A stretch of DNA of 31,984 nucleotides from an uncultured Terriglobus sp. (GCA_937871605.1 CALMRM010000233.1:35718-67701); one strand, 5' to 3'; numbered from the stretch's first letter, positions 1-8,374 are shown. Made by a program: numbers and translations. Notes: a model not told the origin generated them from the letters alone.

Positions 1-864
1 ATCGAGAACGGTCTTGACATCTCGCGCGCCAACACCATCATCATCAACCGCGCCGACCGCCACGGCCTCAGCGAGCTGTACCAGTTGCGCGGCCGCGTGG
101 GTCGCAGCGACCGCCGCGCGTATGCCTACCTGCTCATCCCGCCCGAGAATGAACTGACCGAAATCGCCCGCCGCCGACTCGCCGCGCTGAAGGAGTTCAG
201 CGATCTGGGCGCGGGCTTTAAAATCGCGGCGCTCGATCTGGAACTGCGCGGCGCGGGCAACATGCTGGGCGGCGAGCAGAGCGGCCACATTGAGGCCATC
301 GGCTTCGAGATGTACACCAGCATGCTGCAGGAGGCGGTCAGCAAGATCAAGGGCGAAGCGCAGGAAGAGCGGCCCGGCGTCGCGCTCAACCTGGGTATCT
401 CGCTGCGCATCGACGCGACCTACATCGCCGAAGAAAACCAGCGGCTGCGCATGTACAAGCGCATCGCAGGAGCAACCGACACCGGCGTGCTGGCCGACGT
501 GCGCGCCGAGATGCTGGACCGCTACGGCGAACTGCCTGACTCTGTCACCAACCTGCTCGCCGCAGCCGAGGTGCGCCTGCAGTGCGAGCGCATCGCCGTC
601 GCACAGCTCGACCGCAAGCGCGTGCAGCTTGAGGAAAACAAGCAGAAGGTCTTCCGCGAAATGCTCATCCTGAGGTTCGACAGCAAAGCGAAAATCGACC
701 CCGGCATGCTGATAAAGCTGGTGAGCCGCAAAACCAAGAAGGGCGCGCAGTTCACACCACAGGGCGTGCTGCGCTGGCCGCTGTCGAGCGCGAACGCCGC
801 CGACGTGATTGCGGAGACGAAGGCGCTACTGGAACAGATTGACCTTGCGCCTGTGGCTGCGTAG
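1..864 (+). CDS. mfd: Transcription-repair coupling factor Mfd, C-terminal part (5' end outside window)
   Basis: Mfd is the ATP-dependent DNA translocase that pushes stalled RNA polymerase off DNA lesions and recruits UvrA. The reading frame is open from base 1 and ends at a TAG at 862-864, giving the last 287 residues. It enters at the end of the helicase module: IENGLDISRANTIIINRADR, then the motif VI segment QLRGRVGRSDR. This is followed by the linker LAALKEFSDLGAGFKIA and LRGAGNMLGGEQSGHI, which are hallmarks of Mfd/RecG-type translocases. The remainder (about residues 95-287) is the C-terminal TRCF domain that in known Mfd masks the UvrA-binding site. No break is seen. The gene starts outside the window; any internal TTG start is only an artefact of the cut. 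Confidence 0.95.
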   Translation: MENGLDISRANTIIINRADRHGLSELYQLRGRVGRSDRRAYAYLLIPPENELTEIARRRLAALKEFSDLGAGFKIAALDLELRGAGNMLGGEQSGHIEAIGFEMYTSMLQEAVSKIKGEAQEERPGVALNLGISLRIDATYIAEENQRLRMYKRIAGATDTGVLADVRAEMLDRYGELPDSVTNLLAAAEVRLQCERIAVAQLDRKRVQLEENKQKVFREMLILRFDSKAKIDPGMLIKLVSRKTKKGAQFTPQGVLRWPLSSANAADVIAETKALLEQIDLAPVAA

Positions 865-876
865 GCTGGCTTGTCA

Positions 877-1262
877 ATGAAGGTTACGACGATTGTGGGG
901 TTCTTGCATTCATCTCGGCTGGCCAGTTCGTTGGGCAAACTGTTGATAAGCCATTGCAGGTTGGTGGCGATGTACTGGCACCAGTCCTCATCAAGCAGGT
1001 CGATCCGAAGTTCTCCTCAAAGATGCGAAAGAAGGCGGCAGATCAAGATGTTCTTGTCCATCTCATTGTTGATGACAAGGGCATGCCGGCTGATGTGAAG
1101 GCTGTGTGGAGGGGAACGGAAGTCCTTACTGGAGACCCAGAGTTTGAAAGCAGCGCCGTCGAAGCCGTTAAACAATACCGCTTTCGACCGGCTACGAAGC
1201 TAGATCTGCCGGTAGCTGTAGAAATGAATGTAGATGTTGCCTTCCATGTTCTCGCAAAGTAG
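877..1262 (+). pseudogene. Small exported TonB C-terminal-domain protein, frameshifted in its signal peptide
   Basis: From about 957 the reading QVGGDVLAPVLIKQVDPKF through AVEAVKQYRFRPA to the TAG at 1260-1262 is a typical TonB C-terminal (energy-transducer) domain as found in small acidobacterial proteins. In that frame there is no good start: only a TTG at 954. The ATG at 877 in the neighbouring frame encodes MKVTTIVGFL. Restoring one base near 904-906 joins this to AFISAGQFVGQTVDKP, which makes a normal signal peptide ahead of the domain (about 128 residues). I read this as one gene with a one-base deletion. Either the gene is broken or the assembly lost a base. There is no strong ribosome binding site ahead of 877. 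Binding partner and role are unknown. Confidence 0.6.
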
Positions 1263-1313
1263 GGATCGAGTCAGCACAAGCTGAGTTGCTGTTGTCGAAG
1301 GTAGGTGAGTACG

Positions 1314-1991
1314 ATGCACGTGACAAGTCGCGTCGCCCGCCGGTTCGAGGCCTCACTTGAGAAAGCCAGCACGCAAGGCCTGGGCTGGATTGTCGCGCGG
1401 GTGCCATTTGTGCCGAGAGATGTGTGGTCGCAGATGGTTCGCCTACGCGTGTGCGGCAGCGTCAACGGCGTGTCATTTCGCACATCGCTCTTTCCCGATC
1501 CCGACACGCCGGGCGGCTATGTTTTGCTGGTGACAAGAGCGACGCAGCAGGCGGCAAACGTCGCAGTGGACAGCCGCGTGAGCATCGAGATCGAGCCCGA
1601 CCTCGCGCTGCGTCCTGCGGAGTTGCCGGAGGAACTCGATGCGCTGCTGGATGAGGCGGAAGGGCTGCGCGAGTGGTACGAGTCGCTCAGTGAGTACACA
1701 CGGCGCGAGATCGGCAAGTGGGTGCAGGGTGTGAAGAGCGACGAGGCCCGCTTGCGCCGCGCGCAGCAGATGGCCGAGCGCATGCTCTACACGCTGGAAG
1801 CCGAGCAGGAGTTGCCGCCTGGCATTGCACGTGCGTTGCAGTCGCGGCCGAAAGCGACAGCAGGCTGGGCGAAGATGACGCCTACGCAACGGCGCATGGA
1901 ACTCTTTGCCGTGGGCTATTATCAAACGCCGGAATCGCAGGCGAACCGCATTGGTAAGCTGTGTGCCGAAGCAGAGAAGCGGGCGGGGTAG
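1314..1991 (+). CDS. YdeI/OmpD-associated family protein with N-terminal DUF1905 domain
   Basis: The N-terminal half (about residues 10-90) has the DUF1905 pattern: WIVARVPFVPRDVW, then a small beta barrel with VRLRVCGSVNGVSFRTSLFP and GGYVLLVTRATQ. Two helical segments follow (about 110-160, around YTRREIGKWVQGVKSDEARL, and about 170-225) that look like the YdeI/OmpD-associated repeat, in which a Tyr-rich helix precedes a basic helix. This family is annotated as bacteriocin-protection or OmpD-associated, but its biochemical role is not established. I chose the ATG at 1314 because GAAGG/GTAGG lies at a usable distance; a GTG at 1305 is in frame but too close to that site. No signal peptide is seen, so the protein is probably cytoplasmic. 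It is followed by a repeat-rich non-coding stretch. Confidence 0.75.
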   Translation: MHVTSRVARRFEASLEKASTQGLGWIVARVPFVPRDVWSQMVRLRVCGSVNGVSFRTSLFPDPDTPGGYVLLVTRATQQAANVAVDSRVSIEIEPDLALRPAELPEELDALLDEAEGLREWYESLSEYTRREIGKWVQGVKSDEARLRRAQQMAERMLYTLEAEQELPPGIARALQSRPKATAGWAKMTPTQRRMELFAVGYYQTPESQANRIGKLCAEAEKRAG

Positions 1992-2166
1992 CAATCGTGC
2001 TGCTCCGGGCACACATGCAGATCGCTCCGCTTCCCTGCGGTATGACAACGCGTGAGTTGTTGAAAGCGTGTTTGCGACTGTGGCTTTGTCGATCGGTGAC
2101 AACAACGGTCAACCCTCCTTTCCATGGCAGGCAATGGAACCCGAACGGAGCGGGCTGTAAGCCCGT

Positions 2167-2313
2167 GTTGTAAAAGCCTGGGGCGCAGCCCCATGTACCA
2201 GGGCCAGGTTGACGATGCGGGCTGTAGGCCCGCGCTACCGCGCGATAACGCGAGCCTTCAGCCCGCATCCTGTGGCACCGCTACCCTGGGGCTGCGCCCC
2301 AGGCTTTTACAAC
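2167..2313. repeat. 147-bp nested palindrome (long hairpin/cruciform element)
   Basis: The outer arms 2167-2193 and 2287-2313 are perfect 27-bp reverse complements; the left arm starts GTTGTAAAAGCCTGGGG. Inside them GATGCGGGCTG (2214-2224) pairs with CAGCCCGCATC (2259-2269), and much of 2226-2257 pairs on the same axis, for example AGGC with GCCT and CGCG with CGCG. The 2194-2213 and 2270-2286 segments are also degenerate complements. Each outer arm is itself a small hairpin (TGGGGC-gca-GCCCCA and CCTGGGGC-tgc-GCCCCAGG). It could be a REP/BIME-like or miniature mobile element, or a bidirectional transcription stop between DUF1905 and alaC. No target-site duplication was recognised. Confidence 0.8.
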
Positions 2314-2340
2314 TCGCGCCTTCAGCGCGATTCTTCGCAC

Positions 2341-2553
2341 ATCAGACACCCTGCCTACAGTGCGAATCCACCCATCAGACACTCCGCCTTCAGTGCGAAT
2401 CCGCACATCAGACACCCCGCCTTCGGTGCGAATCTGCACATCAGGCACTCCGCCTTCAGTGCGAATCTGCACATCAGACACTCCGCCTTCAGTGCGAATT
2501 TGCACATCAGACACTCCGCCTACAGTGCGAATCCGCACATCAGACACTCCGCC
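2341..2553. repeat. 33-bp tandem repeat, about 6.5 units
   Basis: The word ATCAGACAC or a one-base variant starts at 2341, 2374, 2407, 2440, 2473, 2506 and 2539, an exact 33-bp spacing. Each unit also carries CGCCTTCAGTGCGAAT or a close variant; the seventh unit breaks off after CTCCGCC. Units differ by one to four bases. The core of the unit resembles the adjoining module CGCGCCTTCAGCGCGATT at 2316-2333, suggesting the array grew by local duplication of that palindrome. Confidence 0.9.
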
Positions 2554-2612
2554 AGCAAGTCGTTTCTGCATGCGTTGCGCACGAGCATCACCTGATGCGG
2601 AAAATTCGCTAG

Positions 2613-2647
2613 CCTGGGCTTCTACAACTCGCGCCTTTAGCGCGAAT
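2613..2647. repeat. Second copy of the palindrome-end module, flanking the tandem array
   Basis: CCTGGGCTTCTACAACTCGC followed by GCCTTTAGCGCGAATGC closely matches 2299-2334 (CCAGGCTTTTACAACTCGCG then CCTTCAGCGCGATTC). The 33-bp array is therefore bracketed by two direct copies of the same roughly 35-bp module, each containing a CGCGCC-tt-(c/t)AGCGCG type dyad. Confidence 0.65.
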
Positions 2648-2721
2648 GCTGCATGGTTCGTGTTGCCGACTCACATGCGTGCTGCCAGGTTTCTCGTCGT
2701 AGCGGGTACTCTTGTAAGACC

Positions 2722-3914
2722 ATGCCCGACGCGACTGCCAGCCGAGATTTCGAGCGCATCAAGCGCCTGCCGCCCTACGTCTTCAACATCACGGCTGACC
2801 TGAAGACCGCCGCACGCAAGCGCGGCGACGACATTGTCGACTTTGGCATGGGCAATCCGGACGGTGCCACGCCCGCGCACATCGTGGAGAAACTGATCGA
2901 GGCCGCGCGCAAGCAGCACACGCATCGTTACTCGCTGTCGAAGGGCATACCGCGCCTGCGCAAGGCCATTTGCAACTGGTACGCCGGGCGCTACGGTGTG
3001 GAGCTGGACCCCGCGACCGAGGCCATCATGACCATTGGCTCGAAGGAGGGCATCGCGCACCTGTGCCTGGCGCTGCTGGACAAGGGCGATACCGTGCTGG
3101 TGCCGAACCCGAGTTATCCCATCCACATTTACGGCCCTGTGCTGGCCGGAGCGGATGTGCTGAGCGTTCCCATCGACAAGTCCACCGACGACTTCCTTGC
3201 GCACGTGCAGGACGTGATTCCGCGCATGACGCCACGGCCCAAGGTGCTGATCGTTAACTTTCCTCCAATCCCACGGCGCAGTGCGTGGACCTGCCGTTCT
3301 TTGAAAAGCTGGTCGCGCTGTGCAAGGAATACGGGGTGTGGCTGGTGCACGACCTGGCCTACGCCGACATCGCCTTCGACGGCTACAAGCCGCCCAGCGT
3401 CTTGCAGGTGCCGGGCGCGAAGGACATTGCGGTCGAGTTTTTCACCATGTCGAAGAGCTACAACATGCCCGGCTGGCGCGTGGGTTTTATGGTTGGGAAC
3501 CCGGAGCTGGTGGGCGCGCTGTCTCGCATTAAAAGCTACTTTGACTACGGCACGTTTACGCCCATTCAGGTCGCATCCATCTGTGCTTTGGAGGGGCCGC
3601 AGGACTGTGTGCAGCAAATTTGCGGCACGTACAAATCCCGCCGCGATGTGCTGGTGCAGGGATTGAATAAGCTGGGCTGGCCGGTGGACCTGCCGAAAGC
3701 GACCATGTTCGCCTGGGCGAAAATCCCGGAGCAATACCTTCACTTGAAGTCGCTGGAGTTCTCAAAGTTACTGCTGGAGAAGTCAAAGGTCGCGGTCAGC
3801 CCGGGTATCGGCTTTGGCGAGCACGGCGATGACTATGTGCGCTTTTCACTCATAGAAAACGAGGAGCGCACACGGCAGGCGCTGCGGGGAATGCGTCAGC
3901 TTTTTCCGGCGTAG
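2722..3914 (+). pseudogene. alaC: AlaC-like PLP-dependent aminotransferase split by a one-base deletion
   Basis: The 5' part (ATG at 2722) reads like the AlaC glutamate-pyruvate transaminase family: FERIKRLPPYVFNITADLK, DFGMGNPDGATP, TIGSKEGIAHL and VPNPSYPIHIYG. In frame it runs into nonsense after VLIVNFP. From about 3264 the correct protein continues one frame back, with PTAQCVDLPFFEKL, HDLAYADIAFDGY, the PLP-lysine motif FTMSKSYNMPGWR and a normal C-terminus ending at TAG 3912-3914. Inserting one T in CCTCC at 3262-3266 restores the conserved NFPSNPT motif and a 397-residue protein, close to the family's usual length. The break therefore falls inside a PLP-binding motif, and no active enzyme can be made as read. 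Recent inactivation and a sequencing error are both possible. The gene is convergent with the kinase gene, with only 4 bp between stops. Confidence 0.8.
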
Positions 3915-3918
3915 ACCG

Positions 3919-5535
3919 CTACAGCCCGGACAGCAGGCTTTCTGCCGCCGGGAGTAGCGAATCCTGCGACGGCATTTCGCGAACGCCATCGAACGGCAGG
4001 AACACGGTGAACACCGTGCCAGCCCAGCGCGGGTTCTGACTGCTGCGTACGGCAATGTGCCCTCTGTGGCGCTCCACGATGTTGGAACTGACCCACAATC
4101 CCAGCCCGGTGCCCGCATCGCCCTTGGTGGTGAAGAAGGGCGTAAACAGCTTGCGCAGAACGTCTGCGGACATGCCGGTGCCGGTATCGGCAAAGGTCAG
4201 GGCGACGCCGCGCAGCCCTGATTTCCAGTCGGTTCGGACGCGGGTGCGTACTTCGAGCCGGCCAGCGTCGGCGCGCATGGCGTCAATCGCGTTGCGCACC
4301 ATGTTACTCACCACCTGGCGCACTTCGCTTTCCAGGCACACCACGGGGGCGTGAGCGCGGCGGTGGTGCACCACCTCAATATTGAAGCGGCTAAGCTTTG
4401 GCGCATACAGGTCCAGCACCGAGGTAAGAAGATCATCGCAGTCCACCGCCCGCGGCCGCGTGCTTTGCCGGTAAAAGCGCAGCGATTCCGTCGTGATGAC
4501 GGCGATGCGGCGCACCTCGTTATCGGCCTCACTGATGTAGTGCTTCAGGCGTTCGGGGTCTGTTTCGTGTTGCGCGAGGAAGAGTAGATTCATCACCGAC
4601 TCAAGCGGATTGTTAATCTCGTGAGCCATGGTGGCAGCCAGCCGGTTGACGGCGGCCAGCTTTTCGCTCTGCCGGAGCGCGGCTTCAAACTCCATGCGGG
4701 CAGTCACGTCGTTCTGGATACCGACATAGTGGGTCAACTCGCCGTCGCGGTTGCGGATGGGCGAGATGACCAGTTCGTTCCAGAAGCTGGTGCCGTCACG
4801 GCGAAAGTTTCGCAGCACCGCCGTAGTTTGCTCCTGGTTGGCAATTGCCTTGCGCAAAAGGGCCACGCCGGGCTGGTCACGCTCGTTCCGCTGCAGAAAG
4901 CGGCAGTTGCGGCCCACCACCTCTTCCAGTGAGTAGCCGGTCATGACCTCGAACGCGGGATTCACATAGGTCAGCGGCATGTCCGGCTTGGTGACGTCGG
5001 CCACGCTGATGCCGCTGGTCACCGAGCGGAAGATGCGCCGGTTTAAGCGGAGCTCTTCCATGGCGCTCTGGTACCGCCGGGCGAAGGCTCGATGCGCGTA
5101 CAAGATGACGCTCAGCTGAGCAAGAAGGGCCGCCGGATCCTGCGGCAGGGTGATGGCTGCGTCGCTTCCGCTTGCCGCGCCGGCGTCCTGGTCCGGGGCG
5201 CAGATGGAGACAACGGCCGGGTACGCGGCCGCGTCCTGCAGTGGGTGCTCACCCAGACGGTTGTGTGCTTGGCGCGCCAGCGCCGGGCTGGTCAGCACCA
5301 ACTCATAGGTGCGCAGGTCCGCGGACGCGAAGTCTCCCGGTTGCAGCAGGTGAACGGAAAGTCCCAGCTGCTCCAGCGCACTGCCCAGGACGCGCCGATC
5401 GGTGTTGTCGCCGAGCGAAATGGCAGCCATTCCTGGGTGCGCAATGGTGACGCTGCCCTCGAATGCCGGATCTTCCGGCGAGGCCACCTGCTCGAGGTGC
5501 GAGAGAATATCGCTGGCTGGCCGGGTGAAAGACAT
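3919..5535 (-). CDS. LOV-domain sensor histidine kinase with a receiver-like N-terminus
   Basis: The protein is soluble with no membrane segment. Numbered from the ATG at 5535, residues about 28-150 resemble a receiver fold, but the acceptor position reads YELVLTSP, without the aspartate. Residues about 165-280 form a PAS domain with the full LOV signature: GRNCRFLQ with the photoactive Cys at 211, then LLRKAI, LRNFRRDGTSFWNEL and YVGIQNDVT, which supply the FMN-contacting Arg, two Asn and Gln. A HisKA helix follows (MAHEINNPLESVMNL, His305), then HATPase_c boxes: N box SNMVRNAIDAM, G1 ADTGTGM, F box LFTPFFTTK and G2 GTGLGL. The expected behaviour is light-dependent flavin-cysteinyl adduct formation that alters autokinase activity. 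No response regulator gene lies nearby, so the kinase is an orphan here. An upstream TTG at 5574 is in frame but less likely. Confidence 0.88.
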   Translation of the reverse strand: MSFTRPASDILSHLEQVASPEDPAFEGSVTIAHPGMAAISLGDNTDRRVLGSALEQLGLSVHLLQPGDFASADLRTYELVLTSPALARQAHNRLGEHPLQDAAAYPAVVSICAPDQDAGAASGSDAAITLPQDPAALLAQLSVILYAHRAFARRYQSAMEELRLNRRIFRSVTSGISVADVTKPDMPLTYVNPAFEVMTGYSLEEVVGRNCRFLQRNERDQPGVALLRKAIANQEQTTAVLRNFRRDGTSFWNELVISPIRNRDGELTHYVGIQNDVTARMEFEAALRQSEKLAAVNRLAATMAHEINNPLESVMNLLFLAQHETDPERLKHYISEADNEVRRIAVITTESLRFYRQSTRPRAVDCDDLLTSVLDLYAPKLSRFNIEVVHHRRAHAPVVCLESEVRQVVSNMVRNAIDAMRADAGRLEVRTRVRTDWKSGLRGVALTFADTGTGMSADVLRKLFTPFFTTKGDAGTGLGLWVSSNIVERHRGHIAVRSSQNPRWAGTVFTVFLPFDGVREMPSQDSLLPAAESLLSGL

Positions 5536-5658
5536 GGTCGGGTCTAGACTAGTGCCCCCGCCGACAGCGCGCAAGCAATACCCGTGCAGACCTGTGCTGC
5601 CGCATCAGGCTGCCCCGTTTATGCAGCAACTGTACACTGGCCCTGTCAGGAGTGAGAG

Positions 5659-7422
5659 ATGGGTCAGCGGTTGCTCTGCGGAGTTTTGGTCGGTGCACTT
5701 GCGTTGGCGGCCGGGTCGGCGGCTGCGACGGCGCAGCGGTTGGGGCCAGATGGCGCGGCACAGACGTTCACCGTTCTCTCGAACCAGTACTTCGACGACG
5801 TGTACTACCACTTTCAGCCCACGGCAGGCACGGCTGCCGGGCTGCACCGCTACGACACGGAGGTGGAGGATTATTCCCCTGCCACTATGGCCCGGTGGAT
5901 CGCTGCGCTACATAGTTACGAGAAGAAGGTGGAGGCGGTTCCGGCAGATGGGCTGGATGCCTCGCAGGCGGCGGACCGGCAGATTCTGCTGAACTCCATC
6001 CGCTCTTCGCTCTTGAGCCTCCAAGTGATCAAAATGTGGCAAAAGAACGCGGATATGTACTCCGGAGCTGCCACAAACACGATTTTTGTGCTCATGGAAC
6101 GGCCATTTGCGCCGTTAAATGTGCGATTAAACGCCGTGATTGCACGCGAAAAAGCGGTCGAAAAGCTGCTTGCAGACGCTCGCACGAACCTTCAGAATCC
6201 ACCCAGGATCTACACAGAGATTGCGCTGGAGCAGATCGGTGGCGAGATCAGCTTTTTTCAGCACGACGTGCCGCTCGCATTTGCCGATGCCACGGACAGC
6301 AGGGCCAAGTCGGAGTTTGCTAAGACCAACGCTGCCGTGGTGCAGGCACTCCAAAGCTATGCCGCCTGGCTCAAGAGCGATCTGCTGCCCAGGTCAAATG
6401 GCGACTTCCGATTCGGCTCGGACACCTACCGCAAAAAGCTGCTGTACGACGAGATGGTGGACACGCCGCTGGACCGCCTCCTAGCTGTGAACGACGTGAA
6501 CATGAAGGCGAATCAGACCGAGTTTGCGCGCATCGCGAAGCAACTGGATCCCGCGAAGACACCGGCAGAGGTGCTGGCGCAGCTGGCGACCATCCATCCC
6601 GCGCCGGATAAGCTGCTAGATACATTCCGCGACAGTTTTCAGGCCGAAATCGCCTTTATTCAGCAGCACCACATCATCACGCTGCCCAGCAACGAGCGGC
6701 CGGTGCTGGAAGAGACGCCGCCGTTTGAGCGCGCCACAACGTCCGCCAGCATGGACCCGCCGGGACCGTTTGAGACGGGCTCCACCCGCGCCTACTTCAA
6801 CGTGACCCTGCCGGAGAAGGGCTGGACGCCCGAGCATATTGCCGAACACATGGCCGAGTTCAACGTGGGCACCATCGTGAGCACCAGCGTCCACGAGGCG
6901 TTTCCGGGCCATTTTGTGCAATTCATGTGGCAGGACCAGTTCCCGTCGAAGGTCCGCAAGGTGCTGGGCGCGACCACCAACATTGAGGGTTGGGCGCACT
7001 ACTGCGAGCAGATGATGCTGGACGAAGGCTATGTGCCGCCCGGAGCAGATAGCCGCGAGCAGAAGCTGATACGCCTGGGCCAGCTGCAAGACGCCCTCTT
7101 GCGCAATGCGCGCTTTGTGGTCGGTATCAAAATGCACACAGAGGGCTGGACCACAGCACAGGCTGAGCAGTTTTTTGTCACGGAGGGCTACCAGTCACCC
7201 TCGGTCGCACAGATGGAGACCAAGCGCGGCACTTCGGACGCGACCTATCTTTATTACACGCTGGGCAAGCTGGAGATCCTGAAGCTGCGAGAGGACGTGA
7301 AGCAGAAGCAGGGAGCCGCGTTTACCCTGCAGAACTTTCATGATGACCTGATGCGGCAGGGTCCGGCACCCATTGCGGTCATTCGTCGCGCCCTGTTGAA
7401 CGACGCTTCACCCGTGCTGTAA
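5659..7422 (+). CDS. Secreted DUF885 family protein (putative metallopeptidase-like)
   Basis: The 587-residue protein begins with a signal peptide (MGQRLLCGVLVGALALAAGS, cleavage probably near AAATAQ). Most of it is an alpha-helical DUF885 domain. Two signatures are visible: HEAFPGH at 412-418, which resembles a zinc-binding HExxxGH helix, and EGWAHYCEQMM at 443-453, which could supply the third ligand. Family members are often called peptidases by analogy; substrate and catalysis are not established for this protein. The ATG at 5659 has GGAG/GTGAG just upstream. It is divergent from the LOV kinase with about 120 bp between starts. Its product would act in the periplasm or outside the cell. 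Confidence 0.85.
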   Translation: MGQRLLCGVLVGALALAAGSAAATAQRLGPDGAAQTFTVLSNQYFDDVYYHFQPTAGTAAGLHRYDTEVEDYSPATMARWIAALHSYEKKVEAVPADGLDASQAADRQILLNSIRSSLLSLQVIKMWQKNADMYSGAATNTIFVLMERPFAPLNVRLNAVIAREKAVEKLLADARTNLQNPPRIYTEIALEQIGGEISFFQHDVPLAFADATDSRAKSEFAKTNAAVVQALQSYAAWLKSDLLPRSNGDFRFGSDTYRKKLLYDEMVDTPLDRLLAVNDVNMKANQTEFARIAKQLDPAKTPAEVLAQLATIHPAPDKLLDTFRDSFQAEIAFIQQHHIITLPSNERPVLEETPPFERATTSASMDPPGPFETGSTRAYFNVTLPEKGWTPEHIAEHMAEFNVGTIVSTSVHEAFPGHFVQFMWQDQFPSKVRKVLGATTNIEGWAHYCEQMMLDEGYVPPGADSREQKLIRLGQLQDALLRNARFVVGIKMHTEGWTTAQAEQFFVTEGYQSPSVAQMETKRGTSDATYLYYTLGKLEILKLREDVKQKQGAAFTLQNFHDDLMRQGPAPIAVIRRALLNDASPVL

Positions 7423-7498
7423 CAGATGTTGCAAGGAACGGCACGCCGTGGCAGGCCAGAGCCCGCGACCCACTAGAATGGAATTCTTGGACGATTGC

Positions 7499-8374
7499 AT
7501 GACTCAGACGATACGTAAGGCTGTATTTCCGGCAGCTGGCATGGGAACTCGTTTTTTACCCGCCACAAAGGCCACCCCCAAAGAGATGTTGCCCCTGGTC
7601 GACAAGCCCCTGATCCAATACGGGATCGAGGAAGCCGTGGCGGCTGGCTGCACCGAGATCATTATTGTGACTGGCCGTGGCAAAGGCATCATGGAAGACC
7701 ACTTTGACCGCGCGCCAGAACTGGAAGCCACGCTGGAGCGCCGTGGCAAGACGGCCCTGCTGGAAGTGGCGAAATCGGTCGCAAACCTGGCCAAGATTAG
7801 TTACGTCCGCCAGCCGGAGGCGCTGGGCCTGGGCCATGCCGTGCTGATGGCAAAAGAGTTGGTGGGCAACGAGCCGTTTGCCGTCCTGCTGCCCGATGAC
7901 ATTGTGGATGCCGAGGTGCCCTGCATGAAGCAGATGGTGGCCATGTTCGAGCAGACCGGCGGCTCCATTCTGGGAAGCGAAGTGGTGGAGGGCGACGCCA
8001 TCCAGAACTATGGCTGCCTGGACTCTGCCGCGGTGGACGGCAACCCGCGCCTGCACAGGGTGCGCGACATGGTGGAAAAGCCGAAGCCGCACGAGGCACC
8101 CAGCCAAAACGCCATCATTGGCCGTTACATCCTGACGCCCCGCATCTTCGACATGCTGGAGTCCATCAAGCCCGGCGCGGGAGGCGAGTTGCAGCTGACC
8201 GACGGCATTCGCGCGCTGCTGCAGCACGAGAGCGTATACGGCTTCAACTACGAGGGCAAGCGCCACGACGCGGGCGACAAGCTCGGCTTCCTAAAAGCCA
8301 CTGTCGAGTTCGCGCTGAAGCGCGACGACCTGGGGCCCAAGTTTCGCGAGTGGCTTAGAGCATTTCCTGTGTAG
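7499..8374 (+). CDS. galU: UTP--glucose-1-phosphate uridylyltransferase
   Basis: GalU makes UDP-glucose from UTP and glucose-1-phosphate for cell-surface polysaccharide and trehalose synthesis. The N-terminal nucleotide-binding signature IRKAVFPAAGMGTRFLPATK and PKEMLPLVDKPLIQYGIEEA is intact, as are LPDDI, the MVEKP segment and the C-terminal KRHDAGDKLGFLKA. The length from the ATG at 7499 is 291 residues, normal for the family. Longer starts at 7448 (GTG) and 7478 (ATG) are in frame, but family members begin at MTQ-IRKA, and a TAGAAT promoter-like hexamer (7474-7479) overlaps the 7478 start. It follows the DUF885 gene by 76 bp and converges with the next gene. Confidence 0.93.
   Translation: MTQTIRKAVFPAAGMGTRFLPATKATPKEMLPLVDKPLIQYGIEEAVAAGCTEIIIVTGRGKGIMEDHFDRAPELEATLERRGKTALLEVAKSVANLAKISYVRQPEALGLGHAVLMAKELVGNEPFAVLLPDDIVDAEVPCMKQMVAMFEQTGGSILGSEVVEGDAIQNYGCLDSAAVDGNPRLHRVRDMVEKPKPHEAPSQNAIIGRYILTPRIFDMLESIKPGAGGELQLTDGIRALLQHESVYGFNYEGKRHDAGDKLGFLKATVEFALKRDDLGPKFREWLRAFPV

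Larger units (their letters stand above)
1992..2721. other. 730-bp non-coding, repeat-rich intergenic block
   Basis: No credible gene lies here. The frames are open only because the tandem array has a 33-bp (multiple of three) period, and the translations are repetitive with no recognisable domain. The block holds, in order, a short CGGGCT-gta-AGCCCG hairpin (2151-2165), a 147-bp nested palindrome (2167-2313), a seven-unit 33-bp array (2341-2553) and a second copy of the module found at the palindrome's right end (2613-2647). The first 150 bases (1992-2150) show nothing I can identify. Confidence 0.8.

Noticed and set aside
2341..2553. CRISPR array
   Set aside because: The 33-bp period is continuous, with similar sequence throughout the unit and no unique spacers; no cas genes are present.
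2209..2612. Repetitive protein (ice-nucleation-like or pentapeptide-like) encoded by the tandem array
   Set aside because: All frames on both strands are open because the unit length is divisible by three; there is no ribosome site, codon bias or recognisable fold, and the palindromic DNA explains the pattern better.
7478..7498. Alternative galU start at ATG 7478
   Set aside because: Family members begin at the MTQ-IRKA position (7499), and the 7478 codon overlaps a TAGAAT promoter-like hexamer.
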